DNA from: a virus
Virus record (IMG/VR): IMGVR_UViG_3300032086_000519
Location: 1 to 29,575 of that record
Direction: 5' to 3' (one strand)
Length of the DNA: 29,575 bases
In this document: piece after piece, positions 6,362 through 13,671 of the stretch
How the letters are laid out: the number at the start of each line of letters is the position of its first letter
Position numbering within the stretch: the stretch's first letter is position 1
Program-made: the position numbers and the translations under genes
The notes under the pieces: model-generated
Databases searched by the model: none
Told to the model about the DNA's origin: nothing
Seen by the model: only the letters and a program-made list of their open reading frames with translations

Positions 6362-8161
6362 ATGAAGCTACCGTCCCTTACGACAGATTCTGCTTCCAAA
6401 TTTTCGAGGCTACCTAACAAATTTAATAGGTTACCCAACAGGTTTACACGGTCGTCAAACCTTGTACCGACTGTGCCTGTGGGTGGAGACATTAAAGGGA
6501 CGGTGTTGGTACGTATTAGCGCGACCGCTACACCAACACTAAGCGTAACACGTTCAGCTACTGCATCCGTAACAATTACTGCAACAGCAAACGGTCAACA
6601 AACAGACCAACAGTATTACCGTTCAGCCAACATATCGGTAACGATTGAGGCAACGGCAGATGGAGGTTTAACAACACAGACTCACAGCGGTACAGCGTCC
6701 TGTCAGGTTAACCTTAGTGCAAGTGCGATTGGCTTTAATCCGAATACGGATATTCCTGACGAAACAGCTAACGGCAACCACATGACAATAAACGGTAGTC
6801 CGACATTTAGCACGGACGCTGCTGTTGGTACACGGGCATTTGACGTAGGCAACAGCGACTACGGTTTAGTCGAAAATTCGTTTCAAGATACTTTCCGATC
6901 ACCGTTTAGTTTCAGCGTTTGGTACAAACCCGATCAAGCAGATATAGGCAGCAACGTTGACTACTTACTTTATACAGACGTAAACGGAACAGGGGATGAC
7001 TATTACAGACTCTATCATTTTGGTAAGAAGCTACGCTGGACAACAGACATAGGGTCTAGTCCTTCTACCCTTGTAGACACTGCGTCAGATGTTTGGTCAT
7101 CCTCATCGGTTTACAAACATATCGTGGTAACAGTAGCAAGTGACGGTTCCCCTACATTTTATATTAACGGGTCCGCTGTTTCGATGACCACAGACTCAAC
7201 GCCCGAAGACACGGACATATCTAACTACACAAACACATCTGGCTTTAGAATCGGGAGTGGAGTTGAAGGTATATTTGATGACGTTTCTATGTGGTCTACC
7301 GAACTAACCAGCACACAGGTCAGCAACCTTTACAACAGCGGTAACGGCACAGACCTAACAGGTAGTAGTAATCTCGCTGGTTGGTGGAAGATGGGTGATA
7401 GTAATGTAACCTCTACAACACACTCAGGAACAGCAACAGTTTCTGTAGGCGTTACAGCATCTGCTAGTGGCACTCACATTCAGAGCGACGAAAGTATTGT
7501 TGAAGGATTGACAGGTAAGCTCTGTTGGTTCGACGCTAACGATATTACTGGTTCCAGCAACGGTGATGCTCTTTCTAGTTGGCCTTCCAGACATGATAGT
7601 GGGGTAAGTGCATCTAACAGTACATCATCCACCCAACCAATCTATAACACTAATCAGGTCAACAGTCTGCCAGCAGTAAACTTCGATGCTGACTACCTAG
7701 AGGTTAATTACGGAAGTAACACTACTCAACCCGTTACCGCATTCATTGTATGTGCGTATGATGTTACTAGCGGAGGCGGTAGCAACAATGCTTTAGACGG
7801 GCGTGACAATCCTAGTGGTTACAGGGCAGTCAACTTCTCAATGCGGTCAACAGGTTGGGGTAGTTACGCTGGCTCGTCATGGATGGCACCAACAAGCGGT
7901 TCACCTGATACTGACTGGCATTACTTCACAGTCTATCTGAACGGTGCTTCCAGTTATGTCCGTAAAGACGGAGCCAGTCACGCAACAGGTAATCCAGGAA
8001 CACAAGGCACTAACGGACAGATTCTGGGTATGTGGAAAGGCAAGAACACCTCCTACTACATGAACGGTAAGATTGCTGAAGTGTTGATCTTTGATGGCAC
8101 ACTTTCCGACACAAACCGCAACACCACTGAGAGTTACCTAGCCGATAAATACAATATCTAA
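6362..8161 (+). CDS. Large virion adhesin with two LamG/concanavalin A-like domains and short beta repeats
   Basis: This 599-aa protein is likely a carbohydrate-binding appendage. Residues 14-29 contain a doubled FSRLPNK / FNRLPNR motif. Residues 45-125 carry short repeats of the form (S/T)AxVxVxxxATAxG. The first jelly-roll domain (about 150-345) has features of Laminin_G_3: FSFSVWYKP, YKHIVVTVASDGSPTFYINGSAV and IFDDVSMWSTELTSTQVSNLYN. A repeat block (THSGTATVSVGVTASASG, 353-370) echoes THSGTA at 107-112 and links to a second jelly roll (about 385-599) starting LCWFDANDITGSS and ending MNGKIAEVLIFDGTLSD. It sits between small virion genes, not with the tail fibres. Binding target is unknown; attachment to head or tail cannot be told from sequence. 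Confidence 0.82.
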   Translation: MKLPSLTTDSASKFSRLPNKFNRLPNRFTRSSNLVPTVPVGGDIKGTVLVRISATATPTLSVTRSATASVTITATANGQQTDQQYYRSANISVTIEATADGGLTTQTHSGTASCQVNLSASAIGFNPNTDIPDETANGNHMTINGSPTFSTDAAVGTRAFDVGNSDYGLVENSFQDTFRSPFSFSVWYKPDQADIGSNVDYLLYTDVNGTGDDYYRLYHFGKKLRWTTDIGSSPSTLVDTASDVWSSSSVYKHIVVTVASDGSPTFYINGSAVSMTTDSTPEDTDISNYTNTSGFRIGSGVEGIFDDVSMWSTELTSTQVSNLYNSGNGTDLTGSSNLAGWWKMGDSNVTSTTHSGTATVSVGVTASASGTHIQSDESIVEGLTGKLCWFDANDITGSSNGDALSSWPSRHDSGVSASNSTSSTQPIYNTNQVNSLPAVNFDADYLEVNYGSNTTQPVTAFIVCAYDVTSGGGSNNALDGRDNPSGYRAVNFSMRSTGWGSYAGSSWMAPTSGSPDTDWHYFTVYLNGASSYVRKDGASHATGNPGTQGTNGQILGMWKGKNTSYYMNGKIAEVLIFDGTLSDTNRNTTESYLADKYNI

Positions 8162-8415
8162 TGGCAAAGCAATATCTACTGCTCGACACTGTTTCTGAAT
8201 GGGACGCTGCCAATCAACAGGCTGAAGAGGCACTAGGTATACCCAACGCCAATGCTGCTGAATACGCAGAACGTCACACCGTAAACAACCCAGAACATAC
8301 TGACTATGGCAAACACATCCTGCCCGTAACGGAGGAAGTAGCCCATCTATTCAGCAATCAAACACTTTTAAACAATCCAGATGGTGAGTGGTACACCGAT
8401 CCAGACGGAATTTAA
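8161..8415 (+). CDS. Small acidic hypothetical protein
   Basis: This 84-aa protein starts at TAATG, sharing one base with the adhesin stop, so it is probably translationally coupled to it. It begins AKQYLLLDTVSEWDAANQQAEEALG, then is acidic with many Asn and Glu, and ends DGEWYTDPDGI. No known motif, signal or membrane segment is visible. Close coupling suggests a partner, chaperone or assembly protein for the adhesin, in the way that short ORFs follow many fibre genes. That is inference only. Confidence 0.6.
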   Translation: MAKQYLLLDTVSEWDAANQQAEEALGIPNANAAEYAERHTVNNPEHTDYGKHILPVTEEVAHLFSNQTLLNNPDGEWYTDPDGI

Positions 8416-8445
8416 CAAACACAATAAATAACAGGAGACATAACT

Positions 8446-8871
8446 ATGTCAAAAGCATCAAATTACGTTGAGAACCAGATTCTCGATTTTTATCTTAACC
8501 AAGGCACGGGAGCAGGAGGTTCTGTTACTGCACCTAGTACCATCCACCTTGGACTTTTTACAGCTAACCCAACGGAAAGCGACGAAGGTTCAAGCGGTGG
8601 AACAGAAGTTAGTGGAAACAATTATTCCCGTGTGGCGATTACCGACAAGTTTGATAACGCATCGGGTGACGGCACACTTTCCAGTAACGCTAATATTACT
8701 GGCTTTACAGCAACAGGAGGAAATTGGGGAACTGTCACAGGCGTAGGTATATTCGATAGTGCCTCTGGTGGTGAACTACTATTTTGGACTGCACTAGACA
8801 GTTCCGCTACCGTCAATAATGGTGACTCGTTCCAAATCTCCGCTGGCAACCTAACTGTAACCGTAGCCTAA
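8446..8871 (+). CDS. Gp80-like virion protein
   Basis: This 141-aa protein has a clear AGGAG seven bases before its ATG. Its sequence follows a widespread phage pattern: SNYVENQILDFYL, then STIHLGLFTANPTESDEG, GGTEVSGNNYSRVAI, a core FTATGGNWGTVTGVGIFDSASGGELLFWT and an end GDSFQISAGNLTVTVA. I know it from tailed-phage structural proteins sometimes called tail-fibre or 'Gp80-like' virion proteins (Pfam PF23140, recalled and not checked). It is probably a beta-sandwich virion component. The last gene before the portal, it closes the accessory cluster and supports the view that this cluster encodes virion parts. Confidence 0.75.
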   Translation: MSKASNYVENQILDFYLNQGTGAGGSVTAPSTIHLGLFTANPTESDEGSSGGTEVSGNNYSRVAITDKFDNASGDGTLSSNANITGFTATGGNWGTVTGVGIFDSASGGELLFWTALDSSATVNNGDSFQISAGNLTVTVA

Positions 8872-8878
8872 CAACATC

Positions 8879-10435
8879 ATGCAACAGGAAGAGACTGCAC
8901 AGAATCTATATTCGCAACTGGAAAACCAGCGGTGGTCCTTCCTTGATCGTGGAAGGCAAGCTTCCGAGTTAACTATTCCATACATTCTACCACCCGATGG
9001 AGCGAATCACGCTACCAAGTACTACACTCCATATCAGGGTATTGGGGCGAGAGGTGTTAACAATCTAGCAAGTAAGCTGCTGTTGGCACTTCTTCCCCCC
9101 AATGCTCCCTTCTTCCGACTGACCATTGACAGGTTTGAGTTGGACAAGGCCAAGTCTGAACTTGGTGAAGAAGGCGGTGAGCAACTACGTACTGACCTTG
9201 AGAAAGCACTGGCAGAAGTTGAACGGTCTGTCATGCAGGAAGTTGAAGTGGAAGCATTCCGTGTTGGAGTGTTTGAAGCACTGAAGAACCTGCTCATCAC
9301 AGGCAACACTCTGTTGTATCTACCTGACGAAGGTGGGATGCGTGTGTTCCGTCCTGATCGGTTTGTTGTGAAGCGTGACCCAATGGGCAACGTAACGCAC
9401 ATAGCCACCAAGGAAACAATAGCACCCATGATGTTGCCAGACAGCGTCAGGGACGAAGTGTACAAGGACAGCGGTAAAGAAAACACCTGTGACCTGTACA
9501 CGGCTATCTGTCGTCGGGACAACAAGTTCATTGTCTACCAAGACGTTAAAGGCATTACCATTGAAGAGAGTTACGGTGAATACCCACTGGACAAAGTACC
9601 TTGGTTACCACTCCGTTACACCCGCATTGACGGTGAAGATTACGGACGAGGCTTTGTCGAGGAATACATGGGTGACCTGAAGAGTCTTGAAAGCCTTACA
9701 AGGGCGATTGTCGAAGGTTCAGCCGCTGCTGCCAAGGTGTTGTTCATGGTCAACCCTAACGGGACGACAAGGGCCAAGACACTTGCAGAAGCAGCCAACG
9801 GTGCAATCGTTCAAGGTAGTGACGCTGACGTTAGTGTGTTGCAGCTACAGAAGTTCAACGACTTTCGTGTGGCTCAGACCACAATGGCAGCAATACAGGA
9901 ACGACTAAGCCATGCCTTCCTACTCAACAGTAGTGTTGTACGGGACGCTGAACGTGTTACCGCTGAAGAAATACGTATGCTCTCACAGGAGCTTGAAGCT
10001 GCGTTAGGCGGTCTGTACTCAATTCTTTCACAGGAGTTTCAACTTCCTTTGGTCACCAGCCTCATGGCTAGAATGAACAAAGAAGGACGGCTCCCCAAAC
10101 TTCCAAAAGACATAGTCAAACCAACCATTGTAACAGGGGTTGAGGCTTTAGGTCGAGGTAACGACTTGAACAGGCTTGACATGTTTCTGGCGGGAGCCAC
10201 TCAAGTTGTTGGACCAGAAGCTGTTTCTCAGTACGTCAATGTGGGTGACTATTTTAAACGCAGGGCAACTGCTCTGGGTATTGAAACGGAGGGACTAATC
10301 AAAAGCGACGAACAGTTACAGCAAGAAGCACAGGCTGCACAGATGCAGCAGATGGCTGAAAAGCTGGGTGGTCCAGCCATTAACGCAATGAGTCAACAGG
10401 CTATGGCACAACCAGACGCTGAGCCACAACAATAA
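8879..10435 (+). CDS. Head-tail connector (portal) protein, T7 gp8-like
   Basis: The portal ring forms the DNA entry channel of the head and the docking site for the tail. The 518-aa protein (T7: 536) aligns by eye along its length. Matching blocks are YYTPYQGIGARGVNNLASKL, the region around ALLPPNAPFFRLTI, AFRVGVFEALKNLLITGN, YGRGFVEEYMGDLKSLESL, AFLLNSSVVRDAERVTAEEI and LGGLYSILSQEFQLPLV. The C-terminus is Gln/Ala/Met-rich, as in T7 (QQEAQAAQMQQMAEK). No strong Shine-Dalgarno precedes the ATG, which starts seven bases after the previous stop, so coupling to the upstream gene may help translation. The scaffold gene follows after 13 bases. Confidence 0.97.
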   Translation: MQQEETAQNLYSQLENQRWSFLDRGRQASELTIPYILPPDGANHATKYYTPYQGIGARGVNNLASKLLLALLPPNAPFFRLTIDRFELDKAKSELGEEGGEQLRTDLEKALAEVERSVMQEVEVEAFRVGVFEALKNLLITGNTLLYLPDEGGMRVFRPDRFVVKRDPMGNVTHIATKETIAPMMLPDSVRDEVYKDSGKENTCDLYTAICRRDNKFIVYQDVKGITIEESYGEYPLDKVPWLPLRYTRIDGEDYGRGFVEEYMGDLKSLESLTRAIVEGSAAAAKVLFMVNPNGTTRAKTLAEAANGAIVQGSDADVSVLQLQKFNDFRVAQTTMAAIQERLSHAFLLNSSVVRDAERVTAEEIRMLSQELEAALGGLYSILSQEFQLPLVTSLMARMNKEGRLPKLPKDIVKPTIVTGVEALGRGNDLNRLDMFLAGATQVVGPEAVSQYVNVGDYFKRRATALGIETEGLIKSDEQLQQEAQAAQMQQMAEKLGGPAINAMSQQAMAQPDAEPQQ

Positions 10436-10448
10436 GGAAACAAGAACA

Positions 10449-11285
10449 ATGGCAGAATTAAGCCGTGTAACGATAAACGAACTAACACCTGGCGAAGTAG
10501 AGCCAGCCGAACAACCAGCAACTGAAGAAGCTGCTCCCCAAGTCCCACACAACACAATGACTCAAGGCGAGTTACCGTTGGAGACTGAAGAGCAACAGCC
10601 ACACCTAGCTGACAGTTCAGAGGAAGAAGGACAAGACCCTGAAAAGGGTGGACTGGAAATACGCAAGGACGACCGTCCTGAATGGTTACCTGAGAAATTC
10701 AACAGTGTGGAAGACATGGCTAAAGCCTACTCCGAGTTGGAAAAGAAGATCGGTCAGCCACAGGAAAAGAACGACAACAGTGAGACAGTTAGTGAAGGTC
10801 AGGAAACAATCCAGAATGCCAGCGTTGAGTTTTTCGAGAAAGGTGAACTGTCCGAAGACACATACGAAGCACTTGCCAAGGCAGGTCTGAGTCGTGAGTT
10901 GGTAGACAGTTATGTTGCTGGTCAGTCGGCTTTAATACAGAACGAGCAGGACGCTATCCGAAACGTAGCTGGTAATGACTACGATAAAATGTCCGAGTGG
11001 GCAGGTAAGAACCTCAGTGACGACGAGATGAGAGCGTACAACGACGCTGTTACATCAGGTACTATCGACCAAGCCAAGTTCGCTGTGAGTGGACTGTATG
11101 CCCGTTACAAGGCTGAGAACGGTAACCAACCCACGTTAACAATGGGTAACACCGCTGGCTCTGGTTCAATGCCATTCTCCGACATGCAAGACGTTCGTCG
11201 TGCCATGTCTGACCCACGTTACAAAGCAGGTGACAAAGCCTACCACGCAGAAGTGGACAGGAGGTTAGCTGTTAGCAATCTTTAA
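10449..11285 (+). CDS. Capsid assembly scaffolding protein, T7 gp9-like
   Basis: This 278-aa acidic protein directs procapsid assembly and is expelled when DNA enters. The N-terminal half is Glu- and Pro-rich and low in complexity (residues 10-75), then a helical segment (EDMAKAYSELEKKIG) begins. The C-terminal part follows T7 gp9 closely: FFEKGELSEDTYEALAKAGL, then VDSYVAGQSALI and, near the end, DVRRAMSDPRYKAGDKAY followed by VDRRLAVSNL. T7 gp9 ends in the same way (AMSDPRY...VIDSNF). An AAGGA lies 12 bases before the ATG. The adjacent portal and capsid genes confirm the role. Confidence 0.94.
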   Translation: MAELSRVTINELTPGEVEPAEQPATEEAAPQVPHNTMTQGELPLETEEQQPHLADSSEEEGQDPEKGGLEIRKDDRPEWLPEKFNSVEDMAKAYSELEKKIGQPQEKNDNSETVSEGQETIQNASVEFFEKGELSEDTYEALAKAGLSRELVDSYVAGQSALIQNEQDAIRNVAGNDYDKMSEWAGKNLSDDEMRAYNDAVTSGTIDQAKFAVSGLYARYKAENGNQPTLTMGNTAGSGSMPFSDMQDVRRAMSDPRYKAGDKAYHAEVDRRLAVSNL

Positions 11286-11299
11286 CCGAAGGAATAATC

Positions 11300-11476
11300 A
11301 TGCAATTCGTACAAGCAAATTGGGAAGCAATACTTCTCGTACTTACGTCGGCTGTTGCCCTAGCATCTGCTGTGGCAGCACTAACCCCAACACCAAAGGA
11401 CGACAGTATAGTCAAGAAGGTCTACGGACTACTCGACGCACTGGCGTTGAACGTAGGCAAAGCCAAAGATAAGTGA
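11300..11476 (+). CDS. 58-aa single-membrane-segment protein, holin-like
   Basis: This short gene starts at ATG 11300 with GAAGGAA six bases upstream. It encodes MQFVQANWEA, a hydrophobic segment (ILLVLTSAVALASAVAAL, residues 11-28), then TPTPKDDSIVKKVYGLLD and a basic end. The 'ASxVAALTPTPKDD...LDALALNVGKAK' pattern recurs in short proteins of many phages. It would be an inner-membrane protein with a soluble C-terminus. It is followed by a GTGA overlap into the next small gene and by a lipoprotein gene, so the trio resembles a lysis cassette. A holin role is inferred from size and context, and an alternative is an inner-membrane accessory protein. Confidence 0.72.
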   Translation: MQFVQANWEAILLVLTSAVALASAVAALTPTPKDDSIVKKVYGLLDALALNVGKAKDK

Positions 11477-11679
11477 GTTTCCTCACAACGATACTACGTA
11501 CAATCTTTGAAGCACTTTTTAAAAACGTCATCAATGAAGTTAAAAAACCAGTTAAAGCTGAAGACGCTCCTAACAGCCCTGATCGTGACCGCTTTCTTGA
11601 GCGGATGCGGGGCTTCGAGGGTAGTCTTCATCGACTCCCAGAGTCAAATCTTTCGAGTGGGACCAAACGTAAAAGGTAA
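11473..11679 (+). CDS. Small overlapping protein, possible spanin-like partner
   Basis: This 68-aa frame starts with GTG inside the GTGA overlap with the holin-like gene and contains the start of the lipoprotein gene in another frame. Residues 2-22 form an amphipathic to hydrophobic helix (SFLTTILRTIFEALFKNVIN), followed by EVKKPVKAEDAPNSPDRDRFLERMRGF and a basic end (GTKRKR). The AED..P..RDRFL.RMR pattern looks familiar from small phage proteins beside lysis genes. The arrangement, with a lipoprotein frame +1 to it and starting inside it, mirrors Rz/Rz1, but it is too short and lacks an obvious long coiled coil. Whether it is a spanin subunit is speculative. Confidence 0.5.
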   Translation: MSFLTTILRTIFEALFKNVINEVKKPVKAEDAPNSPDRDRFLERMRGFEGSLHRLPESNLSSGTKRKR

Positions 11680-11782
11680 GGTCTACCACTGGAATGGCGA
11701 GGAGTGGCAACTAAGCGGCAACAAGGTTGAGTACCCAGAGGGTCACTTTGTTGGCGGGTTAACTCCCGAAGACGACGACTAA
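11534..11782 (+). CDS. Small lipoprotein, possible outer-membrane spanin (Rz1-like) or lysis accessory
   Basis: This gene encodes an 82-aa lipoprotein. The ATG at 11534 is preferred over a TTG at 11507 because it puts the basic residues and hydrophobic core of the signal in the usual places (MKLKNQLKLKTLLTALIV, then AFLSGCGAS). LSGC is a lipobox, so the mature protein would start at Cys24 and be lipid-anchored. The mature part reads SRVVFIDSQSQIFRVGPNVK, then KVYHWNGEEWQLSGNKVEYPEG, and ends in acidic residues (EDDD). Similar phage lipoproteins with 'VYV...GW..S.NKV.LPEG' ends occur beside lysis genes. It overlaps the preceding frame by 146 bases. An Rz1-like role is inferred from the nesting. 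Confidence 0.68.
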   Translation: MKLKNQLKLKTLLTALIVTAFLSGCGASRVVFIDSQSQIFRVGPNVKGKVYHWNGEEWQLSGNKVEYPEGHFVGGLTPEDDD

Positions 11783-11876
11783 CACTTTCACGAAACAGGC
11801 ATTAACGAATGTCACAGCCCCGTGCGCGGGACAACTGTTGGACAAGCGAACGTGCAATGACGTGGCTACAAACCCA

Positions 11877-11900
11877 CAACAATCATTCAATATAGAAAGG
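11877..11900 (+). promoter_or_regulatory. Candidate phage promoter/leader element before the capsid gene
   Basis: The 125 bases between the lipoprotein and capsid genes hold no ORF. They contain a hairpin (CCCG 11819-11822 with CGGG 11827-11830, extended by ACAG/CTGT) and then CAACAATCATTC followed by AATATAGAAAGG. A close copy lies before the tailspike gene (24038-24059): CAACCATCACTC, TATTG, AAAAG. The ATTCAATATAG part also resembles the ACTCACTATAG core of T7 promoters. GAAAGG doubles as Shine-Dalgarno for the capsid ATG at 11908. A late promoter at this place would parallel T7 phi10. Unproven. Confidence 0.42.
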
Positions 11901-11907
11901 CCATATC

Positions 11908-12966
11908 ATGGCAAATTCAGACACATCCCCATCACGGGTAGGTTTAGTTGAAGGTGGTTCCGACAACCAAGCGTTGTTCCTCAAAAAGTTCAGTGGTGAG
12001 ATTCTTACCACGTTTGAGGAAAAGAACATCATGAAACCCCTCCACACTATCCGTACTATTCAGAACGGTAAGTCCGCACAGTTCCCAGTGACTGGTGTAG
12101 CAACAGCTTCATACCACACACCTGGCCAGAACATTGCTGACGCAGGTAACAGCTACCTTTCCGATATTAAGAAGACCGAGAAGGTCATTAACATCGACAA
12201 GGTACTTCTAGCATCTTCGTTCCTTGCGAACATTGATGACGTAATGAACCACTATGACATTCGCAGCGTCTACGCTAACGAGCTTGGCAATGTACTTGCT
12301 AACCGTTTCGACACTGCTGTCATCAAGACGTTCATAGCTGCTGCCCGTTCTTCTGCTAATCTCTCGCAGACTGCTAAGACTGGTGGACAACTCGACGTTA
12401 CCGCTAACAGCTTTACCGCTGACAGTGACGAAGCAACTGGTGGACTTACTGGCGCACAACTTATCGCTGCTCTGTTCACTGCTGCTCAGAAGCTTGATGA
12501 GAATGACGTATCTGGCGACGGACGCTTCTGCGTGTTGTCACCTGAGAATTACTACAAGCTCATCACTGGTGGTGGTGCTAATGGTCAGATCAACGTAGCC
12601 AACAGTGCGGTTAACTCCGACATTGGTGGTCAAGGTTCTGTTGCCACTGGTAACATCCCACAGATTGCTGGCATCAGCATCTTCAAGAGCAACCACGTAC
12701 CTACCACGGACCTATCCAGTACAGCTACTGGTGACGGAGCGTCAAACAATGACGTATTCGGTGGCAGCGGTGCTGGCTACAACGGTGACTTTTCTGACAC
12801 TGTTGGTATTGTTGCCCATTCCTCCGCTGTTGGTACGGTCAAACTACTCGACCTTGCTACCGAGTCGGAATACCAGATTGAGCGTCAAGGCACATTGTTC
12901 GTTGCAAAGTATGCAATGGGACACGGTGTACTTCGCCCTGAGTCTTGTATCGAACTGGTCAAGTAA
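11908..12966 (+). CDS. Major capsid protein, T7 gp10A-like
   Basis: This HK97-fold protein builds the icosahedral head. It has 352 aa, close to T7 gp10A (345). Family blocks are NQALFLKKFSGEILTTFEEK, TIRTIQNGKSAQFPVTG, the segment around KTEKVINIDKVLLASSFLANI, DDVMNHYDIRSVYANELG and the C-terminal LATESEYQIERQGTLFVAKY followed by MGHGVLRPESCIEL. The ATG has GAAAGG seven bases upstream. A T7-style -1 frameshift product (10B) is not indicated, because the alternative frame stops only four codons past the normal stop. A large share of the preceding non-coding DNA and a terminator-like structure behind it suggest that this gene is a separately controlled, highly expressed unit. Confidence 0.97.
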   Translation: MANSDTSPSRVGLVEGGSDNQALFLKKFSGEILTTFEEKNIMKPLHTIRTIQNGKSAQFPVTGVATASYHTPGQNIADAGNSYLSDIKKTEKVINIDKVLLASSFLANIDDVMNHYDIRSVYANELGNVLANRFDTAVIKTFIAAARSSANLSQTAKTGGQLDVTANSFTADSDEATGGLTGAQLIAALFTAAQKLDENDVSGDGRFCVLSPENYYKLITGGGANGQINVANSAVNSDIGGQGSVATGNIPQIAGISIFKSNHVPTTDLSSTATGDGASNNDVFGGSGAGYNGDFSDTVGIVAHSSAVGTVKLLDLATESEYQIERQGTLFVAKYAMGHGVLRPESCIELVK

Positions 12967-12987
12967 GAGCTTGATCTAATTTTGTCG

Positions 12988-13023
12988 TTACCCTCCATTG
13001 TGGGGTTAGGTAAGGTTTGTTTT
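12988..13023 (+). terminator. Rho-independent terminator-like hairpin after the capsid gene
   Basis: TTACC (12988-12992) pairs with GGTAA (13009-13013). Inside it CTCC (12993-12996) pairs with GGGG (13002-13005), leaving loop ATTGT and a three-base bulge. The stem is followed by GG and a T-rich tail, TTTGTTTT (13016-13023). Its place after the capsid gene corresponds to the T7 late terminator T-phi, which lowers transcription into the tail genes. The bulge makes it a moderate terminator, consistent with read-through into the gp11-like gene. Confidence 0.55.
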
Positions 13024-13066
13024 ATCATCGTTTTCCTTGTCCTTACCTAACTCCCTTTGGGGGGTA
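12989..13066. repeat. Imperfect long inverted repeat spanning the capsid-tail gap
   Basis: GTTAGGTAAGG (13005-13015) is perfectly complementary to CCTTACCTAAC (13041-13051), with a 25-base T-rich loop. GGG (13002-13004) can extend to CCC (13053-13055) past a one-base bulge, and outer arms TACCC (12989-12993) and GGGTA (13062-13066) also match. The 3' arm can fold on itself as CTCCC/GGGGG (13051-13055 with 13060-13064). Forming the 11-bp stem destroys the terminator hairpin, so the two folds are mutually exclusive. Confidence 0.7.
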
Positions 13067-13089
13067 GTTGACACAACACACACACAAAT

Positions 13090-13671
13090 ATGCCGACACT
13101 TACTTCCAAGCTAGAAGCAATCAACACCATGCTGGGTGTTATCGGGGAAACTCCCGTCAACAGCATAGGCACGGGAAGCAGTCGTCCCGTTTCCGTTGTA
13201 CAAGCCGAGAGCCTGTTAGACGAAACAAGTCGTGAAGTGCAGAGTGACGGCTGGCATTACAACACCCAACACGACTACCCGCTGCAAAAGGACACATCCA
13301 ACAAAGTAGTCCTGCCTACCAACACGCTCCGTGTGGACACTGAAGTAGGCAAATACAGCGATATAGACATAGTACAGAGGGGTACTACCCTTTATGACCG
13401 CAAGAACCATACAGACGTGTTTACGGAGGATCTAAAGGTAAGCATCACGTTCTTGCTAGACTTTACCGAACTACCAGAACAGTTCAGAAACTACATAACC
13501 ATCAGAGCAGCACGACGCTTTGGTGTACGTTTCCTTGGCAGTCGTGAGATAGAAGCATTCACGCTTCGTGATGAGATTGAAGCTAAAGCCAAGGCTATTG
13601 ATTCAGACAGTGAAAACGCTGACCGCACCATCTTTGATAACTACGACGTGTATCGTACCCTTGACCGCTAA
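13090..13671 (+). CDS. Tail tubular protein A (adaptor/gatekeeper), T7 gp11-like
   Basis: This 193-aa protein (T7: 196) forms the ring below the portal. Matching features are LTSKLEAINTMLGVIGETPV at the N-terminus, then AESLLDETSREVQSDGWHYN and the strand-rich middle with LPTNTLRVDTEV. The end (FRNYITIRAARRFGVRFLGS, then a helical segment RDEIEAKAKAIDSDSENAD) is also family-like. No Shine-Dalgarno lies close to the ATG. The leader is an unstructured CA repeat (CAACACACACACAAAT) just after the hairpin region. The gene shares one base (TAATG) with the nozzle gene, its assembly partner. Confidence 0.95.
   Translation: MPTLTSKLEAINTMLGVIGETPVNSIGTGSSRPVSVVQAESLLDETSREVQSDGWHYNTQHDYPLQKDTSNKVVLPTNTLRVDTEVGKYSDIDIVQRGTTLYDRKNHTDVFTEDLKVSITFLLDFTELPEQFRNYITIRAARRFGVRFLGSREIEAFTLRDEIEAKAKAIDSDSENADRTIFDNYDVYRTLDR

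Noticed and set aside
11473-11782. Sequencing frameshift splitting one gene into the 68-aa frame and the lipoprotein
   Set aside because: The lipoprotein frame has its own complete signal and lipobox upstream of any possible junction, and the 68-aa frame has its own GTGA-coupled start, so two overlapping genes explain it better.
12605-12979. Open frame in the -1 register at the end of the capsid gene, possible gp10B-like frameshift product
   Set aside because: It ends only four codons beyond the capsid stop, so a frameshift would add almost nothing; no clear slippery site was seen near the end.
13068-13073. TTGACA before the gp11-like gene as a sigma70 -35 box
   Set aside because: No -10-like hexamer lies 16-18 bases downstream, where the gp11-like coding region already begins.
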